From Cladopsammia gracilis (taxonomy: Eukaryota; Cnidaria; Anthozoa; Scleractinia; Dendrophylliidae), in contig JAJGOT010000049.1 of the NCBI GenBank assembly GCA_022457155.1, forward strand, positions 197,501-261,500: a stretch of DNA of 64,000 nucleotides. The letters run 5' to 3'. How positions within the stretch are numbered: position 1 is the first letter of the stretch; each line of letters begins with the position of its first letter. Shown here piece by piece: positions 8,258-20,192 of this stretch. The notes under the pieces were generated by a model. That model had not been told where the DNA came from, searched no databases, and was given only the letters and a program-made list of their open reading frames with translations. A program made the position numbers and the translations under genes.

Positions 8258-11200
8258 GACTCTCCAGAGAAAAAAAATATTACATTTGCTGACTTGAGAA
8301 AGTTGGCAGCTCACATGAATATTAAAGGACGCTCAAAAGCTAGAACCAAGAATGATTTATATAAGCTTATTCGAAAGAATATGGGTGTTGATAGGCCAAA
8401 AACTGAAAAGCTGATGAAATTATATGAACTCAAAGCTGTAGCAAAATATTTTGGTTTGACTGGATTTGAGAATATCAGAACAAAACGAAACATGACAGAT
8501 TTTCTCAGAACACATCTTGGAGAAGTTGTTTCAAAAGATCTTAGTCGAGATAATTTTCGCAAGCTGATGCCTATCTTGGGTGAACACAAAAAGGAACTAG
8601 AGGAACGTTTGACTGAAGCGTTGAAAAAATCTGATTCTCGAAGATTGAAAAAAGATTTGGAGATGCTTCGAAAGCGGCCAACCCTTGAAGAATCTTATGG
8701 TCTAAGAAAAAGACATTCGGCTCTAAGAGATTTTGCAAGAGAGTTTGTTATTGATGGAAAGCCTGGAATGGACCCAGAAACTTTCTATCATGTGGTGGAA
8801 CCTATGCTAACGAAGATTCTGAGGAACCAAAAGCAGACTAAAGTCAAATTTGTGTTGGTTTGTGACATGGAGAAAACAATTATGTCAACAGGTGCCATTA
8901 TTGAGGATAAAGCCTTTTTCAATTCACAGGATGAAGTTAATTTGGTTGCCACAGATGAAAACTCCTTGTTTGAACGAATGAAGAGCGACACATTGGAGAA
9001 TATGTCTGTTTTCCAAAGACATGGATCTAATTGGAGATTTCTTCGAGTTGTCAGATTGGAGATTCATGTGGTGAGATTTCACCCTTTGCGCGGAACCGCT
9101 TGGATTGATCTACCTAAGAATTTGAAAAACAAGAAGGCTTTGATTAACATGAAAAATCTTGATAATCGATGCTTCAAATGGGCTGTCACCAGAGCTTTGA
9201 ATCCAGTCAAAAAGAATGCTGAAAGAGTCAATCGGTTGTTGGGCATTCAATCTGAGGAACTCAACTGGAGTGGAATCAGATTTCCAGTTTCATTGAAAGA
9301 GGTGGACAAGTTTGAGAGATTGAATCCAGGACTTTCTGTGAATGTCTTTGGCTATGAAGGACATGTTTATCCATTGAGAATTAGCAAAGTTGATTGGTTG
9401 CCAGTTGATCTTTTGTTGATTGGAGAAGCCAATAGAAACCAACATTATTGTGTGGTGAAAGACTTGAGCAGACTTTTATCCAGTCAAGTGGATGGATAAT
9501 CATCAGAAAGCTAAAGTCTATTGCAGAAGATGTTTGAATCATTTTCCAAATTCAGCAAAGTTGGATCTCCATCATGAGAGCTGTTCAAAGACAGAAGCAA
9601 TCAAAATTGAAATGCCTAAGGAAGAGAGCGTTGTCAAATTCAAAAATTATATGAAATCTGCAAAAGTACCTTTCGTTGTCTATGCAGATTTTAAAGCATT
9701 GAATATGAGAATTTCTAGCGTCGAACCGCGAAACGATAAATCTTTCACGAAGGATTATCAGAAGCATCAGCCTTGTGGATTTTGTTTCCAGGTTGTTTGC
9801 TTTGAAGATAGATTATATGAACAAAAGCCAGTTCTTTATCGAGCAGAAACTGAAGAAGACTTAGCAAACGTCGGACAGACATTTGTAGATATGTTGACTG
9901 AGTTTGTTCAGGGACTTCATCAAAGATTTGGCCGGAAGAAGATTTATATGACTGAAGCAGATATAGAAGATTTTGAACAAGCAACTCAGTGTTGGATTTG
10001 TCGAAGAGAATTTAGCAAGACCGACGGGAAAGTTAGAGATCATCGCCATTACACAGGCAAATATCGTGGAGCTGCTCATGAGGTTTGTAATCTCAGATTC
10101 AAAAAGCCAAAATTCACGCCGGTGATCTTTCATAACTTGTCTGGATATGACGCGCATCTGTTTGTAAAGAACTTGGGGAAAACTGAAGGTAACATAAAAT
10201 GCATCCCGAATAACGAGGAGAAATATCTGAGCTTCTCGAAAACCATTGAACTCGGCCGATACACAGGAAAAGATGGCAAAGAGCGAAGTGTTTATCATGA
10301 ACTCAGATTTGTGGATTCCTTGAATTTCATGAATGCAAGCCTTGAAAGATTAGCCAGTTTTTTGGAGCCTGACATATTCATTCAGACACGCAAAGTTTTC
10401 AAAGACCGGACTGAGTTGATGACTCGAAAGGGAGTTTATCCATATGATTGGATGAATGCCTTGAGCAAATTTCAGGAAACATCACTTCCTCCCAAAGAAG
10501 ATTTCTATTCTGAATTGAATGATGAACACATAAAAGATGCAGACTATGAACATGCCAAAAAAGTTTGGGAGGAATTTGATATGAAGAATATGGGAGATTA
10601 TCACGATGTTTATTTGAAAACTGCTGTGTGTTTGCTGGCAGATATTTTCGAGGAATTCAGACAAGTTTGCTTGGAACATTATAAATTGGATCCTACATGG
10701 TATTATACAGCACCGGGATTGGCATGGGATGCAGCTTTGAAAGAAAGTGGTGTTGAACTAGATCTTTTGACGGATGCTGATATGCTGCTGTTTGTTGAGA
10801 TAAGGAATTCGAGGTGGCATTTCAACCATCACGCATCGACTTGGGAGAGCAAATAATAAATATATGGGCGGCGAGTATGATCCTTTGGAAAAATCCACCT
10901 TCATTCCCTATCTGGATGCTAACAATCTCTATGGTTGGGGAATGATTCAGGATCTGCCAGTGGGGGATTTTGAATGGATGACTGAAGAAGAACTGAGGAA
11001 TTGGAAAACGATTCCATGTGTTATTGAGGTGGATTTGAAATATCCCAAAGAGTTGCATGACTTGCATAACGATTATCCTTTTGGCGCCAGAAAGACTTGT
11101 CAAGAATGGTGTTGAAAAACTCATTCCCAATCTGTTTGACAAGAAAAAATATGTGTTGCATAGAAGAAATCTGGTGTTATACGAAAGCCTGGGGATGGTC

Positions 11201-12097
11201 GTGGAGAAAATTCATCGAGGGGTAAAATTCAGAGAAGAACCTTGGTTGAAAAGCTATATCATGAAAAACACTGAATTGAGAATGAAGGGGAAAAATGCAT
11301 TTGAGAAAGATTTCTTCAAGTTGATGAATAATTCGGTGTTTGGCAAAACGATGGAAAACATCCGAAAGCGTGTGAACATTCGCTTGGTGAATAATGTAAC
11401 AGTTGCTGAGAAGTTGGCAGCTAAACCCAACTTCCAACATTTGTCAATCTTCGATGAAAATCTGGTTGCCGTGCATATGAAACGAACAAAGTTGACTTTC
11501 AATAAACCTGTCTATTGCGGCATGGCAATCTTGGATCTCTCCAAAGTTTTGATGGTTGACTTTCACTATAACTATGTGTAAAAGAAGTGGAAGAATTGCC
11601 AACTTTTGTTTACAGATACAGACAGTTTGGCATATGTCATTGAGACAGAAGATTTCTTCAAGGACATCAGCGATGACGTTGAAACGATGTTTGACACCAG
11701 TGACTTTCCTCGAAAACATCCATCAGGAATTCCCACAGGGAAAAATAAGAAAGTAATTGGCTTGATGAAAGATGAAGCTGGTGGAAAGATAATTAAAAAG
11801 ATTGCGGGATTGCGATCCAAACTTTATAGCTATGAAATGTTTTCGGGAGACACTACAAAGAAATGCAAAGGAATTAAGAAAGCAGTCATAAAGAAGAAGA
11901 TAACACACAAAGATTATCTCAACTGCTTGCGGAGCCAGACAAATGCAATGCGGAAAATGAATGTTATCAGAAGTCAAAAACATGAAATGTATTCGCAGAC
12001 AGTAAACAAGATTGCTTTGAGCGCAAACGACGATAAAAGATTCGTATGCGAAGATGGAATTAGCACTCTCGCTTGGGGGCATTGGAGAATTCATTGA
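8255..12097 (+). pseudogene. Protein-primed family B DNA polymerase (Polinton PolB), multiply broken
   Basis: About 1,280 codons replicate the Polinton. The N-terminal 410 residues carry a SAP-like start and the conserved KALINMKNLDNRCFKWAV block. A zinc/HNH-like module follows (CWICRREF, then DHRHYTG and RGAAHEVCN). Exonuclease motifs: ADFKA (Exo I, with the usual Glu of DFE replaced by Lys), HNLSGYDAHLF (Exo II), FVDSLNFM (Exo III). Polymerase motifs: YLDANNLYGWGM (A), LMNNSVFGK (B), FTDTDSLAY (C). Lesions: a tandem duplication of GGAT at about 9490-9497, a one-base shift near 10800, another near 11083, and TAA at 11579-11581. The ATG at 8255 lies in TATAAAATGG. The C-terminus appears complete at 12097. 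The copy cannot make active enzyme. Confidence 0.95.
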
Positions 12098-12410
12098 ACA
12101 CCTAATTTTTTGACTGAGTGGGCAGTCAAAAAAACTTTGTTGTGATTTTTTCAAGTCAATTCTGTGCAATTTTTTAGCGGATGAAGTGACTGCTAGATAT
12201 TTAGGTGATGGAGGAGGTTACTGTAGATTTTTGAGGGGATGAGAAAGAGGATCTGCGGAAGTTTGGGGATAAATTTGTGTGGATTTTTGAGGGGTTATTT
12301 TGAGAGAGCGGTAAATTCGGCGGATGATTTTTGAGGGGATTTTTGAGGGGATAGAAAAGCGGATCTGCCTAAGTTGGGGAATAGATTTTTTTGAGCCAGA
12401 ATCGGCCTTT
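12098..12410 (+). repeat. Polinton right subterminal region, G-rich short repeats
   Basis: Downstream of PolB no gene is visible. The stretch contains at least four copies of TTTTTGAGGGG (from about 12222) and several of GCGGAT. This kind of subterminal repetition is common near Polinton ends. The exact end cannot be set without the left terminus. Confidence 0.45.
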
Positions 12411-12533
12411 CCCTTCTACTGTGATCAGCATGCAGTTTTTCACAATTGCATTGCGGTAAATTAGCACTTCATATTGAGCAACAAAACAATAAAATTTGTT
12501 GTAAACACCAGTATTAACTCTCTAATGCAAGTA

Positions 12534-12988
12534 CAGTAAACACCCGCATATAAGAACACATGATTTTGGAGGTTAAGGCTGATCAGGTTCTTATTTATCG
12601 GGTGCTTAGTGAAAAATCAGCCTGAAGGTGTTCTTAAATTGTTCTTAAATTTTGTTGTTGGAATTCAGAACTGTAACAATGCAAAAAAATGCTTGAGATT
12701 AAATTAGCATATTTAATGGAAAAGAAAATGTAGCACAGTACTGTATGTCTCCCTACAAATAACTAGATCATTTGAAGGGAAAAAAGCTCAAAACAAATGC
12801 AAAACAGCATCACAGCTGATGAGCTGTAGTTATTTGGCAGCAGGCCTTCTGTATGATCTTAATGTCTTATCCATTTATAAGAACATTTTATATTTCCAGG
12901 CTGATTTTGTTCTAAAAATGGTGCTTTATTTGCAAAATTACAGCCTGATGTTCTTAATCCATGTGTTCTTATATGCGGGTGTTTACTG
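12534..12988. mobile_element. Tc1/mariner-type MITE, 455 bp
   Basis: The left end CAGTAAACACCCGCATATAA and the right end are reverse complements over about 30 bp (12534-12563 against 12959-12988), and TA flanks both sides (12532-12533 and 12989-12990). The CAGT terminus with TA target duplication is typical of mariner-like MITEs. No transposase is encoded. Confidence 0.85.
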
Positions 12989-13018
12989 TACTGCTACATT
13001 GTAAAGTGAGCTAAAAGT

Positions 13019-13256
13019 TAACCCTTAAAGCCCTGGAATTAAGATGCATATTCTCCTCACTGTTCTTCATACATTTCTTATGGAACTCGTAAGGAGAATT
13101 TGTCTAAATATCAAGACATCTCATCTTTGGTGATCACTTTCTTTATTCTCATCACTTGATTGTTTTGATTCTCGTTCTTTATTCTCATCACTTGATTGTT
13201 TACAAGGAATAATGTAAAGAGAAATTTCATTTCCGTCACTCTTAGGGCTTAAAGGG
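13019..13256. repeat. Short MITE-like segment with internal direct repeat
   Basis: The ends ACCCTTAAAGCCCT and AGGGCTTAAAGGG are imperfect inverted repeats about 235 bp apart. Inside, CTTTATTCTCATCACTTGAT occurs twice, about 36 bp apart (near 13141 and 13177). The right end overlaps the next TTAA-flanked element. Classification is uncertain. Confidence 0.35.
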
Positions 13257-13749
13257 AATCTCGGCTAGAAAACATTTTCTTCTAGATCATTAGTAGGTGT
13301 CATTGTTAAACTGGTTTACGGGTTTTGAAGGTGATTACAAACCTTTAACTCATGAATACTGGGCATTTTGTTACTGCAGTTTTTGCTTTCAAATTTCCCG
13401 TGCACAGCCATGTTTGTTTTATGATGTCATTGTATTGTCGTGAGCTTTTAACACGATGGTTTAAGTCAACATAATGTATATATGCTTTTAATGCATTTTT
13501 GATTGAATATTGTACGGTTCTACCGCGAAATCTACTTCTGTAAACTCCATATTGACATCTTCGACAATGCATTGACATCATAAATTACCATAAAGAAAAC
13601 ATGGCAGCCTTCAGGAAATTTAAACTGAAAAAAGAACACTTCGCATTCAGTAACCAGTTACAGAGATACCGACTTAAAACCCCAGTTGAGTTAAATATAA
13701 CCATTACACAAACTTCGAATCTAAAACTGTTTTTCAGCCAAGGTTCCCT
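13253..13749. mobile_element. TTAA-flanked element (piggyBac-like MITE candidate), 497 bp
   Basis: The ends AGGGAATCTCGGCTAGAAAA and, read on the opposite strand, AGGGAACCTTGGCTGAAAAA match imperfectly over 20 bp. TTAA directly flanks both sides (13249-13252 and 13750-13753), as for piggyBac-type insertion. No coding capacity is seen. Confidence 0.5.
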
Positions 13750-13753
13750 TTAA

Positions 13754-14690
13754 TGTAAAGTGACTGGTGCTATTTTGTAAACATGTAAAGCTGTAGTGAT
13801 GTCCAAGTTTATCGTTGTTTCATGTGGTCATCACTGTTCAACATGAATAGTTTGGTAGAGTAAGTTAACAGCTTCCAGCTAGAGAATTTGTATGTTGTTC
13901 CACCATGTGCATGAGCAGTGCATGTGCATGTGATAATAGTAATAAGGGGAAGTCATATATTTTTGTTACTTTGATCGAACTACAAATGTTTTGTGGCTTT
14001 GATATCTCTGGACAGTTCTTTGCTGCAATATCAACATACAGATTCTCTTCAGTTACAGTATTTTTTTTTATGGCAAAGTTGTTAATACTATTAGGTCTGA
14101 CAGGTTGCAGATGTGAGACCCTCAAAACAAGGAATAAACAAGTAGGATACAACAAAAACATTTTACTGCCAATAGTAAATGAAATATTCTAGTAGAGGAA
14201 ATTAATGATAATTAAACATACTCTATAATGTCAATCATGTAGTTTCTTGGTCACTTCACAGAATTCAGGAGAGAAGTCACATGGGGAGTGCTAGTATTGA
14301 CTGTTTTTGCCAGGTTGTTCAGTTGACTAAAAAGTGATCTGGTTCCTATTGCTCTTGTTTAAAAGATCTAAAAATAATTACAAAATTCTACACAGAAAAC
14401 AGCTTCTTTCCTGTTTGAATAAGTAAACCCAAGATACTATTTTATAAACCTAATAACATATTTGAAATGCAGAATTATAATATAGAAAAAAAAAACAGGG
14501 ATAAGTCTTGGAAAGTGTGTGAAATTTTTTTTCACATTACGAGGTCAAATTCTCTTAATAAAACGAGCTCATCAGAAAATGATTGGAGTGAATTATTTAA
14601 TTACAGTTTTCGGTCAATGGAAATTGTATAGTCGCAGTTTTTCGATACCGTTCTTTATAATAATAAAATAATAATAAGAAGCATACTAAC
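13754..14690. other. Non-coding, AT-rich sequence without recognised feature
   Basis: Nothing gene-like, no inverted repeat and no RNA gene could be supported here. Short open frames near 13905-14192 show no protein-like composition. Confidence 0.5.
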
Positions 14691-14978
14691 CGTTTCCAGT
14701 CTGAGTCTGCTTAATTGCTCCAGGACTCTCGCCGTTGCCGTTTCCTCACCGTGGCGATTCAGGAAAAGTGTCTTGCATTTCGCCAAGTCGACACCGGTGT
14801 TACGATGCATCGTACGAAAATGTTAACTAATTCCAGCTCCCTCGGCAAAAAAATTGACCAGGCCGTCATCTTCAAAACATTTAAAGCATATTGTTTTACC
14901 ACTTTCTTTCGCCTTTTGAAACGGTCGCGCGGAAAGAGAGAAAACTTCCTGCTCTTGTCGAACTTCATGTTCCGCCAT
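14691..14978 (-). pseudogene. Possible 5' exon encoding a CxxC...H-x4-H finger, one in-frame stop
   Basis: A frame starting MAEHEVRQEQEVFSLS at 14978 runs 96 codons to a good splice donor (GTTAGT, minus strand 14690 to 14685). It contains ICFKCFEDD and, about 20 residues later, HFRTMH, a zinc-finger-like spacing. One TAA at 14823-14825 interrupts it. Composition and splice donor suggest a real first exon of a host or transposon gene now decayed. No downstream exon was recognised. Confidence 0.35.
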
Positions 14979-15999
14979 CTTGTTTATATTTATAAAGGTG
15001 CATGACAAGCCCCAGCCTCCCTCGGAAATCGGGCGCCATTTTGAAAACATTATCTGGCAGAGGCTCCCGCTCTTTCGCTCTTCCCATCGTTCCCCGCGCT
15101 CCCATTTTCTCTTTTACTGTTCTTTACTGATAGGAGCCTCTGCGGAGGAGAGAGGTGGATTTCAGCTTACTTTGGCCGCGCCAGTTGCCAAGTTCGTTGG
15201 GAAATTTGATACTACGTTGCGAAGTTGTCAATTACATTTGTCAGTTTGTCAACCAAATTGCGGACTTTGAAACGAAGTTGGCAACTTCGGTGCCAACGAA
15301 GCATTATGTTAAGTCTAACGCCGTGTCTAAATGCCCGGCAGCCGGGCAAGGTCTCAAATAGACTAAATGCCCGGCAGTCAGAAATTTTCACAAAATTTCA
15401 CTTAAAGGCTCTTTTAAACCTTTTAAGAGTATTCGATGTTCGTTTAGAAATGTTAAGCGCTTCCAAAAATCATTTTGCTTTTCCAGTTGACGAAATATCC
15501 AAGCTTGAGCATACTATAAGATCGCTATGTTCTCGACACTTAGAAAATTTCTGCTGAGACTCGCAATCAGAAATTGTCACAGAATTTCGACTGAACGTCT
15601 CACTCAAACCTCTTAAGAGTATCCAAAGTTCGTTTAGAAATGCCAATCGATACCCAAAATTATTTTGATTTTCCAGTTGACGAAATAGCCAAGCTTGGGC
15701 ATACTATAAGATCGCTATGTTCAGGACACTTGGAACATTTTCTCACTGCCGGGCATTTAGTCTATTTCAGACCGTGCCCGGCAGTCTGCAGAAATGTTCT
15801 AAGTGTCGTGAACATAGCGATCTTATAGTATGCCGAAGCTTGAATATTTCGTCAACTAGAAAAGAAAAATAAGTTTTGGAAGCGCTTGACATTTCTAAAC
15901 GAACATCGAATACTCTCAAAAGATTTGAAAGTGCCTTTCAGTGAAAATTCTATGACAATTTCTCACTCATTTAGTCTTAGTGTCTTAGTCTTAGTGTCT

Positions 16000-16122
16000 T
16001 AGCCTGCGAGCAGGCTCACTTGTTTGGGGTTTTCTCGCTCGTACTAAATTCGCAGCTTCATGATCATCCCTCGCATAGCACTCGCGCGCGAAACCCAAAA
16101 CGTAGAGCCTGCTCGCAGGCTA
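16000..16122. mobile_element. Nested short palindromic element
   Basis: TAGCCTGCGAGCAGGCTC at the left and GAGCCTGCTCGCAGGCTA at the right are perfect inverted repeats (18 bp) around about 87 bp. It lies inside the 15.3-kb fold-back element and interrupts one of its units. Confidence 0.6.
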
Positions 16123-16159
16123 AGTGTCGTGAACATAGCGATAGTATGCCCAAGCTTGG

Positions 16160-16990
16160 CTATTTCATCAACTGGAAAATCAAAATAATTTTGGGTATCT
16201 CTTGGCATTTCTAAACGAACTTTGGATACTCTTAAGAGGTTTGAGTGAGACGTTCAGTCGAAATTCTGTGACAATTTCTGACTACCGGGCATTTAGTCTA
16301 TTCTAGTGAGGCCGTGCCCGGCAGTCTGCAGATATTTTTGAAGTGTCATGAACTTAGCGATCTTATAATATGCCCAAGCTTGGCAATTTCGTCAACTGGA
16401 AAATCATATTAATTTTGGGAATCGCTTGACATTTCTAAACGAACTTTGAATATTCTTAAGAGGTTTGGGTGAGACGCTCAGTCAAAATTCTGTGAAAATT
16501 TCTGACTGCGAGTCTCAGCAGAAATTTTCTAAGTGTCGAGAACATAGCGATCTTATAGAATGCCGAAGCTTGGATATTTCATCAACTGGAAAATCAAAAT
16601 AATTTTGGGTATCTCTTGGCATTTCTAAACGAACTTTGGATACTCTTAAGAGGTTTGAGTGAGACGTTCAGTCGAAATTCTGTGACAATTTCTGACTACC
16701 GGGCATTTAGTCTATTCTAGTGAGGCCGTGCCCGGCAGTCTGCAGATATTTTTGAAGTGTCATGAACTTAGCGATCTTATAATATGCCCAAGCTTGGCTA
16801 TTTCGTCAACTGGAAAATCATATTAATTTTGGGAATCGCTTGACATTTCTAAACGAACTTTGAATATTCTTAAGAGGTTTGGGTGAGACGCTCAGTCAAA
16901 ATTCTGTGAAAATTTCTGACTGCGAGTCTCAGCAGAAATTTTCTAAGTGTCGAGAACATAGCGATCTTATAGAATGCCGAAGCTTGGATA
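16160..16990 (+). repeat. Tandem duplication, period about 414 bp
   Basis: The sequence around TTGGGTATCTCTTGGCATTT at 16191 recurs at 16605, and long flanking stretches (including ATAGCGATCTTATA and CCGGGCATTTAGTC) repeat at the same offset almost unchanged. It is a recent direct duplication inside the fold-back element. Confidence 0.8.
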
Positions 16991-17168
16991 TTTCGTCAAC
17001 TGGAAAAGCAAAATAATTTTTGTAAGCGCTTGACATTTCTAAACGAACATCGAATACTCTAAAAAGGTTTGAAAGAGCCTTTCAGTGAAAATTTTGTGAA
17101 AATTTCTGACTGCCGGGCATTTAGTCTATTTGAGACCTTGACCGGCTGCCGGGCATTTAGACACGGCG

Positions 17169-17826
17169 TAAGTCTAAAGTTGTTCTTAAACGCTTTTTGC
17201 GAAGTCACAACAATTTTTAGCCAATCTGGATGGTTTTCTTTAACATTATTTTGTGAACTTGCCGAGACAAATCTATCAACTGGTGCTGTTCAGATTGTTT
17301 TCCGGCAGAAGCCATAACGAACGATGTTTGGGAACCAGAAAAGGCACAAAAAAAGGCTACGATAAAGAAACAACTGAAACGATCGAACGGACAAAACAAA
17401 GTGATCTCATGTACATCCACGTGACATTCGGCAGCTAGCCGAGCACGGCGTGTACTGTTGGGGCTAATTAACTTATTCTCTAGGAATATGAACCATATAT
17501 TTCAAAATACTAAATGTAAACAAAGATCTTGCTTAGTCACTTTCCTTTTGTCAGTTGATCTGATTTCCAAATAAATATTTGAAAAAAAAAAAAAAAGAAA
17601 GAAACTCAACGCAACAGACACGTGGAACCGGAAAGAATGGATTAAGAAATCTTTTACCTTGCGACCGCTAACGAACGTTTTTGTAGAAGTCAAATGCCCG
17701 CCCCGTCGGGCCTCGTTTCACGTCAAATGCCCCACTACGCGGAACTAACCTCTCGTCAAATGCCAGGGGTATGGTCGGGGTGGGGCGGGGGGGGGGGGGG
17801 GGGGGATTGGGCGGTCTTGGAATTGA
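17169..17826. other. Spacer with poly(A) and poly(G) tracts before the hAT-like element
   Basis: No gene. An A-run lies at about 17581-17594 and a run of about 18 G near 17788. The last roughly 30 bp before the 8-bp duplication read like the start of a BEL/Pao integrase core, whose continuation lies beyond the hAT-like element at 26 kb. Confidence 0.45.
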
Positions 17827-18142
17827 CTGGTACACAGGGGGGGGCAGAACACTCCACAGGGCCAGACACTTTTTTCGTGTTTGAATCCTCCAACAAAATA
17901 TTACGTCACATCCGGTTAGAAAATTTCAAGAAAGCCAGACTCGCCGCCTCGGTGATTGTCGGCGAATTGCAAGTCAAGCTGTTTTCTTTCTGCGTATTTA
18001 TGAACCTACAGTGTCATGGCATTTCATACTATGGGCAAAAGGTAGTTGCAGAAATGTTGCATCGTATTTTTAAGCAAATATTTCGGCAAAAGAGAATTGT
18101 TTAGGATTGTTTTGACGGTAAATAACAGCAAGCAAAGTGGCG

Positions 18143-19194
18143 TGTAATGGCCAACACTCCACACCTCCAAGACATGTGGCGCTCGGACTTTTGGCTCTTG
18201 TCGTTTCTGATCCAGTGAAATCATCGAAAACTGTAGCCCACGGTCTCAATAACAGCAAGAAGGAACCATTGGAGGTCATAGTTTTCATCGTGCTGTGCGG
18301 GAACATTATTACCACTCGACCTGAAGCTGTCAGTGTATCTTGAACTGCTGTCTTATCATAGCGAACACTCTACACTTCCAAAACATGTGGCGCTCGGACT
18401 TTTGGCTCTTATCGTTTCTGATCGAGTGAAATCATCGAAAACTATAGCCCACGGTCTCAATAACAGTAAGAAGGAACCATTGGAGGTCATAGTTTTCATC
18501 GTGCTGTGCGGGAACATTATTACCACTCGACCTGAAGCTGTCAGTGTATCTTGAACTGCTGTCTTATCATGGCGAACACATCCACCCTTCCAAGACATGT
18601 GGCGCTCGGACTTTTGGCTCTTGTCGTTTCTGATCGAATGAAATCATCGAAAACTATAGCCCACGGTCTCAATAACATCAAGAAGGAACCATTGGAGGTC
18701 ATAGTTTTCATCGTACTGTGCGGGAACATTATTACCACTCGACCTGAAGCTGTCAGTGTTTATTAAACTGCTGGCTTATCATGGCGAACACTCTACACTT
18801 CCAAGACATGTGGCGCTCGTACTGTTGGCTCTTGTCGTTTCTGATCGAGTGAAATCATCGAAAACTATAGCCCACGGTCTCAATAACAGCAAGAAGGAAC
18901 CATTGGAGGTCATAGTTTTCATCGTGCTGTGCGGGAACATTATTACCACTCGACCTGAAGCTGTCAGCAGTGTATCTTGAACTGCTGTCTTATCATGGCG
19001 AACACATCCACCCTTCCAAGACATGTGGCGCTCGGACTTTTGGCTCTTGTCGTTTCTGATCGAATGAAATCATCGAAAACTATAGCCCACGGTCTCAATA
19101 ACATCAAGAAGGAACCATTGGAGGTCATAGTTTTTATCATGTTGTAGGGGAATATTATTACCACTCGACCTGAAGCTGTCAGTGTGTCTGTCAC
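18143..19194 (+). repeat. Left subterminal array, five units of about 211 bp
   Basis: Five consecutive copies anchored on ACATGTGGCGCTCG at 18172, 18383, 18595, 18806 and 19021 (spacing 211-215 bp). The units are very similar to each other and, in inverse orientation, to the right array. The period is not a multiple of three, and both strands of each unit are open, so they are not read as genes. Confidence 0.92.
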
Positions 19195-19390
19195 TGATGG
19201 ATTGGAACTGAATCTGATCTAGAGGCTGAATCCTTTACAGATTAAAGGTTGGTGTTCTATGTAATGTTTACTACATGTACATTAGTGGGAGTGCTGTATC
19301 GGCCTATACAATCATGAGGCGCAGCCGAGTGAATGTATAGTGCCAATACAACACGGACGCGAAAGTTGTAAACAACTTGTGAAATTCATA

Positions 19391-19425
19391 TTCCAGATAC
19401 AACCCACTAGTGGTTGTATCTGGAA
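19391..19425. repeat. 35-bp palindrome
   Basis: TTCCAGATACAACC and GGTTGTATCTGGAA pair perfectly around CACTAGT. A related second copy (GATACGACCACTAGTGGG) starts just downstream at about 19435. Confidence 0.8.
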
Positions 19426-19915
19426 TGTAAATTAGATACGACCACTAGTGGGTTATACATGTATCTGATTTACAAGGTTAACCATGTTATTGGAATGGCT
19501 CATTTCTATTTGTTAGTACCCTTATTAATTATTAATGAATTTTACAAATATATACATATTATATACTTTGTTTCAAAAGACCAAATGAATGGCAGCACAA
19601 TGCAATGCTGATGTAGACCGTTTATTAAAGTACAAAGTAATTACTGAAGTAAAAACTTATTTTCATCAACATTAATATATTTTAAAGAAAATAAAGTTAA
19701 AACCAATAAATAATCGATTTTCATTTTTTATACAAATTGTGTAGTATTCAAAATCGTCTAAGTTGTTATAATTGACACATGTTCCTTTCATAGAAATAAT
19801 ACATCTCTTTAATTCTGTCCCCTTTGAATTATATTATCAAGTTTTCCAAGTTTGTTTTTGAGGCTATTCCAAACAATAGGGCCTCTAAAAATTGAAGACC
19901 TACTTTATGTGTATA

Positions 19916-20192
19916 CTTGAAACCAGAAACCCATAAGTGGGTTGAAACGTGTAACGTGCATTCACAGCTTCCGAATATTCATTTTCTGCTTAGTACCATA
20001 TTTGGAAACCCTTTGGTCCCTCAAGATTGGAAGCAAGTTGTTCTAGAGAATTTATTGGTTAATATTTTTATCTTGATTTTCCAAATATGGCTTGTAACAA
20101 CTTTTTAGCAAATTGAATAATCGGAAGCTTGTTTTGAAGCGTACAAGAGACAGTTGCATGTTTCAACCCACTTGTGAGTTTCTGTTGAAACT
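19916..20192. mobile_element. MITE with about 35-bp imperfect inverted repeats
   Basis: The left end contains AAGTGGGTTGAAAC; the right end carries its complement plus a matching AGAAACTCAC block, in inverse orientation. The element is 277 bp and non-coding, nested in the hAT-like element. No clear target duplication was found. Confidence 0.55.

Larger units (their letters stand above)
1..12400. mobile_element. Polinton/Maverick DNA transposon, degraded, left part outside window
   Basis: The stretch holds a major capsid protein, a penton-like protein, an FtsK/HerA packaging ATPase, a fibre-like protein and a protein-primed family B DNA polymerase; this combination defines Polintons (virus-like self-synthesising transposons). 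The usual retrovirus-like integrase and adenain-like protease are not seen and presumably lie left of base 1. The right limit near 12.4 kb is a guess from the end of a G-rich subterminal stretch, because the matching left inverted repeat is not in the window. Several genes carry single frameshifts or stop codons, so this copy is probably inactive, while the frames remain easy to read, which suggests moderate age. Confidence 0.93.
15319..17168. mobile_element. Fold-back element, 1,850 bp, 9-bp target duplication
   Basis: Both ends are inverted copies of CGCCGTGTCTAAATGCCCGG and its continuation over more than 60 bp. The 9-bp sequence TAAGTCTAA flanks both sides (15310-15318 and 17169-17177). 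The interior is repeated pieces of the same family in both orientations, including a direct tandem pair and a nested hairpin. No coding frame is present. A 9-bp duplication with fold-back arms points to a MULE/Foldback-like DNA transposon, but the superfamily is not certain. Confidence 0.8.

Noticed and set aside
18137..19194. Repeated open frames of about 70 residues in each 211-bp unit on both strands
   Set aside because: They recur only because the DNA unit is repeated; the period is not a multiple of three, both strands are equally open, and no protein-like features are present.
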